Source: Vibrio hepatarius
Lineage (GTDB): Bacteria; Pseudomonadota; Gammaproteobacteria; Enterobacterales; Vibrionaceae
Assembly: GCF_001274785.1 (NCBI RefSeq)
Contig: NZ_LHPI01000006.1
Location: 62,001 to 126,000 of the forward strand
Reading direction: 5' to 3'
DNA length: 64,000 nucleotides
Positions 52,888-61,942 of this stretch are shown here, one piece after another. The position numbers were made by a program, and so were the translations under genes. Position 1 is the stretch's first letter; the number at the start of each line of letters is the position of its first letter. The notes under the pieces are model-generated. The model was not told the DNA's origin, made no database searches, and saw only the letters and a list, made by a program, of their open reading frames with translations.

Positions 52888-53237
52888 GCGTGGCCTCGCT
52901 CGATGATCACACCAACGCTTTTCGCCTGAGGGACCGCACCCGGCTTGGCTAAACGGATCTTAATCCACGGCACGTTAAAACGCCCCATGATCAATTCAGC
53001 GATCTCTTCTGCAACGCGTTCTACCAGTAGAAAACGGCCACCTTCAATATGTTCAAGTACCGCAGCACTCACCGTTGCATAATCCAACGCATCTTTCACA
53101 TCATCACTTTTACCAGCGGGACGATTGTCGTGTGCCATTTCGATATCGAGTACGAGCTTTTGTTTGATTTCCTGTTCCCAGTCATAAACACCAATAGTCG
53201 TAATTACTTCTAATTGCTCGATAAATACTTTATCCAT
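52884..53237 (-). CDS. folB: Dihydroneopterin aldolase
   Basis: 117 aa from ATG 53237 (MDKVFIEQLEVITTIGVYDWE), with SD AAAGGAAG upstream. The catalytic Lys of folB is in the last third (IKIRLAKPGAVPQAKSVGV). Converts dihydroneopterin to 6-hydroxymethyl-dihydropterin, the direct substrate of the overlapping HPPK gene. Confidence 0.95.
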   Translation of the reverse strand: MDKVFIEQLEVITTIGVYDWEQEIKQKLVLDIEMAHDNRPAGKSDDVKDALDYATVSAAVLEHIEGGRFLLVERVAEEIAELIMGRFNVPWIKIRLAKPGAVPQAKSVGVIIERGHA

Positions 53238-53395
53238 GCGCGTTGCTTCCTTTAGAGGTCGGATACCCAAGTTTACTAAAAAGTCGTACTATTCCCCCCT
53301 CAAATTACCACTCTGTAGGTAGTTTGGGAGTCTCAAGCGCGATATGATATCAATTACTTGCTTGGCAAACACCTCTTAAAGACGAGTAAATCATT

Positions 53396-54007
53396 ATGAC
53401 CCCACTAGCCCTAGTACTGATCATCGGCGCCTATTTGTTAGGCTCGATCTCTAGTGCGGTTTTGATTTGTCGTATTCTTCGCCTGCCTGATCCAAGAAAA
53501 GTTGGCTCCAACAACCCTGGGGCGACCAACGTTTTGCGTATCGGCGGGAAAAAAGCCGCAGCCGCAGTATTACTGTGCGACATGCTCAAAGGCACCATCC
53601 CTGTCTGGGGCGCATTCTTCCTTGATATTGAACCGATCATCTTAGGTGTAATCGCGATCGCTGCCTGTCTTGGCCACATGTACCCAATTTTCTTCCACTT
53701 TAAAGGCGGAAAAGGCGTTGCCACCGCACTGGGCGCAATTGCTCCGATCGGCCTCGACTTTACCGCGATGGTGTTGGCAACGTGGTTAGTAGTCGCGCTT
53801 ACGTTTCGTTATTCGTCTTTGGCGGCGTTGGTCACTGTGCTATTAGCGCCGCTTTACACTTGGATGTTTAAGCCGCAATACACGCTACCCGTTGCGATGC
53901 TTTGCTGTTTGATTGTCTTTAGACATCACCAGAACATTAAACGTCTGTTAGATGGCACTGAGCCGAAAGTCGGTGAGAAAAAGAAAGGACTAGATGAGGC
54001 CTCATAA
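53396..54007 (+). CDS. plsY: Glycerol-3-phosphate acyltransferase PlsY
   Basis: 203 aa, five predicted membrane segments. Motifs [26 protein letters not shown] and [17 protein letters not shown]. Uses acyl-phosphate made by PlsX to begin phospholipid synthesis. Divergent from folB, as in E. coli (plsY/ygiH-folB). Confidence 0.97.
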   Translation: MTPLALVLIIGAYLLGSISSAVLICRILRLPDPRKVGSNNPGATNVLRIGGKKAAAAVLLCDMLKGTIPVWGAFFLDIEPIILGVIAIAACLGHMYPIFFHFKGGKGVATALGAIAPIGLDFTAMVLATWLVVALTFRYSSLAALVTVLLAPLYTWMFKPQYTLPVAMLCCLIVFRHHQNIKRLLDGTEPKVGEKKKGLDEAS

Positions 54008-54022
54008 GTAGAGGCCTTATTG
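53996..54022. terminator. Terminator overlapping the plsY stop
   Basis: AGGCCTC-7 nt-GAGGCCT (53996-54016) then a T-rich stretch. It contains the plsY stop and lies between convergent plsY and the hydrolase gene. Confidence 0.7.
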
Positions 54023-54040
54023 TTATTTATTCGCCTGTGA

Positions 54041-54868
54041 CTAGGCGTGTTTCGCTAAAAACTGCTCCAGCATTTGAGAAACAAACTCTGGTTGTTCTAA
54101 ATTGGAAATATGCCCCGCCTGAGGAATTTGAACCAATTCAGAGCCCGCGATACAATCTTGCATAAGGTAAGACTCGAGAACTGGGCGTGGCGCATCTTCT
54201 TGACCGACAGCGATAAGCACAGGTAACGCAAACTTTTCAATGTCTTCAAACTGGTCACGACGACCAAATACCATCTTACCCATTCGAGCGACTTCAACCG
54301 CTTGCTCTCCAGCCAGCGAAGCTAGGTGCTGACGGAAACCATTCACTAACTCTGGCGAATTTTGCTGTGCGTTACGAGCAAAGAAGAGTGGCGTGACCGC
54401 CTCAACAATCGCTTCCGGTACGACTTGCGCCTGAGCAATGGTATCCAGCATAGCGAAGTACTTGTTGTGCATCACTTCAGGCTCTAAGCCGACGAAAGTG
54501 TCCATTAACACTAACGACTTAACACGCTGAGGAACCAAGTTCACCACTTCAGTGCCCCACATGCCGCCAACCGACAAACCGACAATAGAAAACTCATCGA
54601 TGTTTAACTGATCCATCAAAGCGACGATTTGTCTCGCATAATCAGTGAGCGAACGTGTGGTTTCTGGCGCGAACTGCGAATCGCCGTGCGCCCAAAATTC
54701 AGGGACGATACAGCGGTACTTATCGCTCAATGCAGCAACTTGCGGCGCCCACATCTTGCTATCCCATAGATAGCTGTGCCCGAAAACGACAACAGGCCCT
54801 TGCCCTTGGTCCAAATAAGCCATCTCACGGCCATCAATAGAAAACTTTTGCATTGGTAACTTTTGCAT
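54041..54868 (-). CDS. Alpha/beta-fold hydrolase
   Basis: 275 aa. Nucleophile elbow GLSVGGMWG (Ser about 99), oxyanion region VFGHSYLWDS near the N-terminus, acid in VGQEDAPRP, and His in AGHISNLEQPE. Resembles 3-oxoadipate enol-lactonase and haloperoxidase-like hydrolases, but the substrate cannot be assigned. Single gene with GGAA before the ATG. Confidence 0.88.
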   Translation of the reverse strand: MQKLPMQKFSIDGREMAYLDQGQGPVVVFGHSYLWDSKMWAPQVAALSDKYRCIVPEFWAHGDSQFAPETTRSLTDYARQIVALMDQLNIDEFSIVGLSVGGMWGTEVVNLVPQRVKSLVLMDTFVGLEPEVMHNKYFAMLDTIAQAQVVPEAIVEAVTPLFFARNAQQNSPELVNGFRQHLASLAGEQAVEVARMGKMVFGRRDQFEDIEKFALPVLIAVGQEDAPRPVLESYLMQDCIAGSELVQIPQAGHISNLEQPEFVSQMLEQFLAKHA

Positions 54869-54943
54869 TGTTTATTCCGTTATCTTGGTCGGTAGAAGCT
54901 CGATAGAACAAGCTTTACCAACTGGTTGTTGCAATCGTTATAA

Positions 54944-54974
54944 AAGAAAAAGGCCGCGTTGAATGGCGACCTTT
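54944..54974 (-). terminator. Terminator after tsaD
   Basis: Minus strand AAGGTCGC-8 nt-GCGGCCTT (one G-T pair) followed by TTTCTTTT. Confidence 0.75.
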
Positions 54975-54989
54975 GTAAACATTAGCTGG

Positions 54990-56006
54990 TTATGAAAGCG
55001 GTTCTAGTTGGTCAATTGGCCAACGCGGTGTGGCTTGAACCGACAGATCCGCCACTTCACCATTTTTCAGACGCTGCATACCTGCGTAAGCGATCATTGC
55101 ACCATTGTCGGTACAGAACTCGGTTCTTGGGTAATAAACTTCACCGCCGACCTTTTTCGCCAACTGCTCCAGATCCGCACGTAAGCGACGGTTCGCACTT
55201 ACACCACCCGCAATCACGATGCGTTTGAAACCGGTTTGTTCAAGAGCGCGTTTACACTTGATAGTCAAAGTTGCACAAACAGCCTCTTCAAAGGCTAACG
55301 CGATATCGGCGCGAGTTTGCTCGTCATCACCGTTTGCGGCAATGGTATTCGCAGTGAACGTCTTCAAGCCAGAGAAACTCATATCCAAACCTGGACGATC
55401 TGTCATCGGACGAGGGAATTTAAAACGACCTGGCGTGCCTTTTTCTGCCAATTTCGAGAGAAGTGGACCACCTGGGTAATCCAAGCCCATCAGTTTCGCG
55501 GTTTTATCAAACGCTTCACCGGCCGCATCATCAATCGATTCGCCAAGAATCTTGTATTCACCAATCCGTTTAACTTCGACCATCATCGAATGTCCACCCG
55601 ACACCAAAACCGCAACAAATGGGAACGGTGGTGGGTTATCTTCCAGCATTGGCGCTAAAAGGTGACCTTCCATATGGTGTACTGGCACCGCAGGCACGCC
55701 CCAAGCGTAAGCAAGGCTGCGGCCAATCGTCGCACCAACCAATAGCGCGCCGACTAAACCAGGGCCCGCCGTATACGCTACACCATCAATATCTTTCGGT
55801 GTCAGATTCGCTTCTGCCATCGCGGCTTTAATAAGAGGAATGGTTTTCTTAACATGGTCGCGAGAAGCCAACTCAGGCACTACACCACCGTAGTCTGCAT
55901 GCAGCTTTACCTGACTGTATAGTTGATGGGAAAGCAGGCCTTTCTCATCGTCGTAAATCGCAATTCCTGTTTCATCACAAGAGGTTTCGATACCGATAAT
56001 GCGCAT
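54990..56006 (-). CDS. tsaD: tRNA N6-adenosine threonylcarbamoyltransferase TsaD
   Basis: 338 aa ASKHA-fold protein. [16 protein letters not shown] start, metal ligands in [11 protein letters not shown] (His about 111 and 115), [10 protein letters not shown], and [12 protein letters not shown]. With TsaB/E makes t6A37 in ANN-decoding tRNAs, including the tRNA-Ile seen later. Divergent from rpsU, the conserved arrangement. Confidence 0.98.
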   Translation of the reverse strand: MRIIGIETSCDETGIAIYDDEKGLLSHQLYSQVKLHADYGGVVPELASRDHVKKTIPLIKAAMAEANLTPKDIDGVAYTAGPGLVGALLVGATIGRSLAYAWGVPAVPVHHMEGHLLAPMLEDNPPPFPFVAVLVSGGHSMMVEVKRIGEYKILGESIDDAAGEAFDKTAKLMGLDYPGGPLLSKLAEKGTPGRFKFPRPMTDRPGLDMSFSGLKTFTANTIAANGDDEQTRADIALAFEEAVCATLTIKCKRALEQTGFKRIVIAGGVSANRRLRADLEQLAKKVGGEVYYPRTEFCTDNGAMIAYAGMQRLKNGEVADLSVQATPRWPIDQLEPLS

Positions 56007-56235
56007 GGTTTACCTTGGATGTCTCTGTCTATGATTCAAAATTGGCGCAATATTACATTGCTAGCGCCGTTCAAACAAATTTTGTACATACTATAATCGA
56101 CAAAGTGCTTTACAAAGCCGTAGTGATCGGATTAAAATTCCGCACCATTTTTGATCAAGCTGATTGTAGACCTAGCAACTAAGCTAAGTACTGTGAAGTC
56201 AGCATTAACGAATTAACCCCTGAGGTGAAAGGCAT

Positions 56236-56451
56236 ATGCCAGTAGTTAAAGTACGTGAAAACGAACCGTTCGACGTAGCTCTACGTCGTTTCAAGCGCTC
56301 TTGCGAAAAAGCAGGTATCCTTTCTGAAGTGCGTCGTCGTGAGCACTACGAAAAACCAACTACAGTTCGCAAACGCGCTAAAGCAGCAGCTCAAAAGCGT
56401 CACGCTAAGAAGCTAGCTCGCGAAAACGCTCGTCGCGTTCGCCTGTACTAA
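56236..56451 (+). CDS. rpsU: 30S ribosomal protein S21
   Basis: 71 aa. [21 protein letters not shown] then a very basic C-terminus ([19 protein letters not shown]). SD GAGGTGAAAGG upstream. First gene of the macromolecular synthesis operon rpsU-(yqeY)-dnaG-rpoD. Confidence 0.98.
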
Positions 56452-56477
56452 TAACTAAGTCCTAAAAGATTATAGTT

Positions 56478-56921
56478 ATGGCTCTTATTGAACAACTCAA
56501 AGAAGAGCAAAAATTAGCGATGAAAGCCAAGGACAAATTGCGCCTTGGTACTATTCGTTTAGCTCTTGCAGCAGTAAAGCAACGTGAAGTTGATGAACAG
56601 ATCACTCTGGGCGACGACGACATTCTTGCTGTACTGACCAAAATGGTTAAACAACGTCGCGACTCTGTCGCTCAATATGAATCAGCGGGTCGTCAAGACT
56701 TAGCCGATGCTGAGCAGGCTGAAATTACTGTACTTGAGGAATTTATGCCTCAACCGCTAACAGATGAAGAAGTAGCTGTACTGATTGAAAGTGCAATTGC
56801 AGAATCTGGTGCTGCGGGCATGCAAGACATGGGTAAAGTAATGGGCGTGCTTAAGCCTCAGATTCAAGGGCGCGCAGATATGGGTAAAGTAAGCGGTCTA
56901 GTTCGTTCTAAACTGGCTTAA
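56478..56921 (+). CDS. yqeY: GatB/YqeY domain-containing protein
   Basis: 147 aa. Helical YqeY fold: MALIEQLKEEQKLAMKAKDK..LRLGTIRLALAAVKQREVDE, ending in DMGKVMGVLKPQIQGRADMGKVSGLVR. Resembles the tRNA-binding tail of GatB but is free-standing; function unknown. Inserted between rpsU and dnaG, an order found in vibrios and other gamma-proteobacteria but not in E. coli. Confidence 0.95.
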   Translation: MALIEQLKEEQKLAMKAKDKLRLGTIRLALAAVKQREVDEQITLGDDDILAVLTKMVKQRRDSVAQYESAGRQDLADAEQAEITVLEEFMPQPLTDEEVAVLIESAIAESGAAGMQDMGKVMGVLKPQIQGRADMGKVSGLVRSKLA

Positions 56922-57014
56922 TTATCCAACAATATTTGCAGCAAGCCGTGCTATCCTTTGGAACGCACGGCTTGTTTGTATCTACTACTGTATTTTCTTT
57001 CTTTGTTAGGTTTT

Positions 57015-58772
57015 ATGGCAGGACACATCCCTCGCAGTTTCATCGATGACCTACTCGCCCGACTTGATATCGTCGATATCATTGACGCACGCGTAAAACT
57101 TAAGAAAAAAGGCAAAAACTACAGCGCTTGTTGCCCTTTCCATAACGAAAAGACCCCTTCATTCAGTGTGAGCCAAGAAAAGCAGTTCTATCACTGTTTC
57201 GGCTGTGGTGTGCATGGCAATGCCATCGACTTTATGATGGAGTACGAGCGTTTAGAGTTCCCTGAAGCGATTGAAGAACTGGCGTCTTTCTTAGGCTTAG
57301 ACGTCCCTAGAGAACAAAGCAGCAATGGTCGTTTTCAATCTAATCGACCACAGGCCAGCACTGAGCAAAAACGCAACCTTTACGATTTAATGGGCAGCAT
57401 TGCTCAGTTCTATCGCGATCAACTTAAGCTTTCGAGCAGTAAAATCGCGATTGAATACCTGAAAGACCGTGGTTTATCCGGCGAAGTCGTCCAGAAGTTT
57501 GGTATCGGTTATGTCGCGGACGAGTGGGACTTAGTCCGTAAGAACTTTGGTCAAAACCCGCAAACGCAAGACATGTTGGTATCTGGCGGCATGTTGATTG
57601 AGAACGACAAAGGCAACCGCTACGACCGTTTCCGTGGTCGTGTGATGTTCCCGATTCGTGACCGCCGTGGCCGAGTGATCGGTTTTGGTGGACGCGTGAT
57701 TGGCGAAGGTACGCCAAAGTATCTCAACTCGCCAGAGACACCTATATTCCACAAAGGCAAAGAGCTGTACGGCCTTTACGAAGTCATGCAGGCCTATCGC
57801 GAACCGGCGCAGATTTTGGTGGTCGAAGGCTATATGGATGTGGTCGCGCTGGCGCAGTACGGTGTCGATTACTCTGTCGCCTCTCTAGGTACTTCGACGA
57901 CAGGCGATCACATTCAGCTGTTGTTCCGTCAAACCAACACTGTGGTGTGTTGCTATGATGGTGACCGCGCTGGTAAAGAAGCCGCTTGGCGCGCACTAGA
58001 AAATGCGTTGCAGTACCTGAAAACAGGCAACACACTGAAGTTCTTGTTTCTCCCAGACGGAGAAGACCCGGATAGCTACATCCGAAAATATGGCAAAGAG
58101 GCGTTTGAGCAACAGATCGAGCAAGCCACGCCGTTATCCAACTATTTGTTTGATAATTTGATCGAAATGCACCAACTTAACCTTGGTAGCAACGAAGGTA
58201 AATCGGCCTTGCGTGCTCACGCTAGCACCTTGATCAACCAGATCCCTGATCCCTATTTTCAAGAGCTTCTTGAAAAATTGCTCGATGAACGTACAGGCTT
58301 TGATAACCGGTTGCGTCAAGCGCGACAAAAAACTGGCGAAACTCGACCTCAGCCACATAAAAAAATAAAACGTACGCCGATGCGAGAGGTTATCGCATTA
58401 CTGGTACAAAATCCGAGCTATGCTCAATTGGTGCCGGATCTGTCAAGTGTGAGAGACTTAACAGTACCAGGACTAAGATTATTTGTTGAGGTGCTTGAAT
58501 ATTGTCATCAGCATCCCAATATAAGCACAGGCCAGTTGATGGAAAACTGGCGAAATACAAGCCACGAGGCTTTACTCTCTCGTCTTGCCGGGTGGGAAAT
58601 CCCCCTCGATGAAGACAACGAACAAGATATATTTTTGGATTCATTGGATAACATTCTTGCCCAGTGCGTCGAAAAACAAATTGAAAACCTGCAGGCTAAA
58701 GAAAGAAGTGTCGGTTTATCAACCGAAGAAAGAAGGGAGCTACTAGCTTTGATGCTAGACTTAAAAGCGTAA
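57015..58772 (+). CDS. dnaG: DNA primase
   Basis: 585 aa from ATG 57015 (MAGHIPRSFIDDLLARL); an in-frame codon 57 nt upstream is not supported by homology. Zinc ligands Cys40, His43, Cys61, Cys64 match E. coli positions. RNA-polymerase domain with TOPRIM VVEGYMDVVAL and CYDGDRAG. A C-terminal DnaB-binding domain follows a variable linker (about 425-450). Confidence 0.97.
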   Translation: MAGHIPRSFIDDLLARLDIVDIIDARVKLKKKGKNYSACCPFHNEKTPSFSVSQEKQFYHCFGCGVHGNAIDFMMEYERLEFPEAIEELASFLGLDVPREQSSNGRFQSNRPQASTEQKRNLYDLMGSIAQFYRDQLKLSSSKIAIEYLKDRGLSGEVVQKFGIGYVADEWDLVRKNFGQNPQTQDMLVSGGMLIENDKGNRYDRFRGRVMFPIRDRRGRVIGFGGRVIGEGTPKYLNSPETPIFHKGKELYGLYEVMQAYREPAQILVVEGYMDVVALAQYGVDYSVASLGTSTTGDHIQLLFRQTNTVVCCYDGDRAGKEAAWRALENALQYLKTGNTLKFLFLPDGEDPDSYIRKYGKEAFEQQIEQATPLSNYLFDNLIEMHQLNLGSNEGKSALRAHASTLINQIPDPYFQELLEKLLDERTGFDNRLRQARQKTGETRPQPHKKIKRTPMREVIALLVQNPSYAQLVPDLSSVRDLTVPGLRLFVEVLEYCHQHPNISTGQLMENWRNTSHEALLSRLAGWEIPLDEDNEQDIFLDSLDNILAQCVEKQIENLQAKERSVGLSTEERRELLALMLDLKA

Positions 58773-58870
58773 CCCTGTTCGAATAGTCAGCAAACAATTA
58801 ATTTGTTATTATGTGTGGTTTGCAACTCGCATACTAATTCCTTCACCAGATACTAAGTTGGATACCGTCT

Positions 58871-60727
<1,857 letters not shown>

Positions 60728-60756
60728 GTCTAAAAGGCACAATACGCTAATTGATG

Positions 60757-60785
60757 AAAAGGTGAGCTATTGCTCACCTTTTTTG
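60757..60785 (+). terminator. Terminator after rpoD
   Basis: AAAAGGTGAGC-TATT-GCTCACCTTTT followed by TTG; 11-bp perfect stem. Confidence 0.9.
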
Positions 60786-60839
60786 TATTCAACGGATTTA
60801 AGTGGATAAAATCTAAGCGCATTTACCCTTCCCTCTGGC

Positions 60840-60868
60840 TAGACAGCTTGATCTTCATCCCCTATAAT
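60840..60868 (+). promoter_or_regulatory. Promoter of tRNA-Ile(CAU)
   Basis: TAGACA at 60840-60845, 17-bp spacer, perfect TATAAT at 60863-60868; start near 60875, 8 nt before the tRNA. A strong sigma-70 match. Confidence 0.75.
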
Positions 60869-60882
60869 CATTGCCCTATCAA

Positions 60883-60958
60883 GGCCCCTTAGCTCAGTGG
60901 TTAGAGCAGTCGACTCATAATCGATTGGTCATGTGTTCAAGTCACATAGGGGCCACCA
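60883..60958 (+). tRNA. ileX: tRNA-Ile with CAU anticodon (Ile2, lysidine type)
   Basis: 76 nt with encoded CCA. Acceptor GGCCCCT pairs with AGGGGCC; the anticodon loop contains CAT within CTCATAA. It closely matches E. coli ileX, also located beside rpoD, so this is the Ile tRNA read as AUA after TilS adds lysidine to C34, not a Met tRNA. Its 3' half is the likely attachment site for the foreign DNA that follows. Confidence 0.95.
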
Positions 60959-60967
60959 TTATTCCTT

Positions 60968-60998
60968 AAGGCTTATGGAGAAATCCGTAAGCCTTTTT
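60968..60998 (+). terminator. Terminator after tRNA-Ile
   Basis: AAGGCTTATGGA-GAAA-TCCGTAAGCCTT, a 12-bp stem (one G-T) with a GAAA tetraloop and T-run, starting 10 bp after the tRNA. Confidence 0.9.
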
Positions 60999-61308
60999 CG
61001 TTCTAGTCCTTTCCATATCCGGTCTGCGATTACTTCCTGTAAGCTCTGGTCCATTAGGTAAGCCGAAAAACTCCACGTAGTCACCACAGAATCACACTTC
61101 CTGTCTCAGAGTGATATCCACCATCAGAACCTTCTCTCGTCTGTACAACGCGAATCAGAGCAGATACATACCACTCAACACCAGAACCTAACCCCAGAAA
61201 AACTTCGCGCTGGAACCAACAAAAATATAACCAACATCCTGTCCATTAGCTGAAGTTATTAATATAGGTATGGGATGGATAGCTAGTTCAGTGACGGGAA
61301 GGACACCC

Positions 61309-61407
61309 ATGATCCTAAAACTCTCAGAACTAGCCAGTCAGGAAAAAACAGCATTCAATGATGACCGATTACCCTCAGTGGTAATCGGTCTGTTATCTTT
61401 TAAGTGA
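61309..61407 (+). CDS. Small ORF with strong ribosome binding site (unknown)
   Basis: 32 codons, MILKLSELASQEKTAFNDD through LLSFK. SD GGAAGGA ends 5 nt before the ATG, stronger than that of the large gene downstream. A perfect 11-bp hairpin (61363-61390) covers its 3' part and is followed by a T-rich stretch, so the ORF could overlap its own terminator. No family recognised; could be a chance frame, a leader peptide or a small regulator. Confidence 0.3.
   Translation: MILKLSELASQEKTAFNDDRLPSVVIGLLSFK
61363..61390 (+). terminator. Perfect 11-bp hairpin in the tRNA-adjacent junction
   Basis: GACCGATTACC-CTCAGT-GGTAATCGGTC followed by TGTTATCTTTT. Looks like a rho-independent terminator for a short plus-strand transcript starting upstream, about 550 bp before the OLD-family gene. 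Confidence 0.65.
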
Positions 61408-61942
61408 TTTAGGTCAGCAGTAAGCGACACTCAACTACAGCACCAGAAACAGCGGCTAGTCACTGGACTGGTATTCATACTCGAACCGGAAAAACTAACG
61501 GCACACTGGATTACAGCGCGAATCTGGTATGAGTTATGGCTACGAGTTGGGTTAGTCGAATAGGATGGAACTACCGTCGACGACGACGGCAAACTGGACG
61601 GAAAACCTAAATAGGAAATTTACATTAGGGTTCGTGTCCAGCTCGGTATCTAGCCAAAATCACAGCTAAAGACCGGACAGAGACCGGACCGACGACGCCG
61701 TCGCCAAAGTTGCTGGAACTACATCATGCAGGACGTTAGGCAGAATAAGCCTTAGAGAGAGATTACAGGGCCAGTCTGGTGTGACCGACCCAGCGATCTA
61801 GGATTTGTGGTTGTAGGGATTGGTGGTGCTAGATTTGGGGGGAAGTGAGTGGATTGTTAAAATGTGACTGTTCTCTTTATCTAAAGTTGGTAGTTTGAGC
61901 GATAAATGAACTGTACTTTGTGATAACATCTTACCAAATTAG

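Larger units (their letters stand above)
60999..61942. other. Gene-poor junction between tRNA-Ile and the OLD-family gene
   Basis: About 0.94 kb with no recognisable gene. Contents: an open frame without a start codon on the plus strand (61062-61253); an overlapping minus-strand open frame without ATG (61245-61081); a minus-strand 31-codon ORF that ends against the tRNA CCA (61054-60959); a small plus-strand ORF with a good SD (61309-61407). It also has a perfect hairpin at 61363-61390, a hairpin CCGTCG-ACGA-CGACGG (61574-61589), a second CGACG-ACGC-CGTCG (61690-61703), and GACCGGAC twice (61671, 61682). CTGG/CCAG words are very frequent. Composition is clearly less AT-rich than the following gene. 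A weak promoter for that gene could be TTGTTA (61854-61859) with TATCTA (61878-61883). Most likely a decayed island edge. Confidence 0.5.

Noticed and set aside
60883..60958. tRNA-Met, because the anticodon is CAU
   Set aside because: Acceptor and arm sequences match the Ile2 (ileX) type, and the location beside rpoD is that of ileX.
60999..61942. Retron msr-msd RNA before the OLD-family gene
   Set aside because: No reverse transcriptase in the window and no matching a1/a2 inverted repeat with a long msd hairpin could be found. It cannot be ruled out if an RT gene follows the window.
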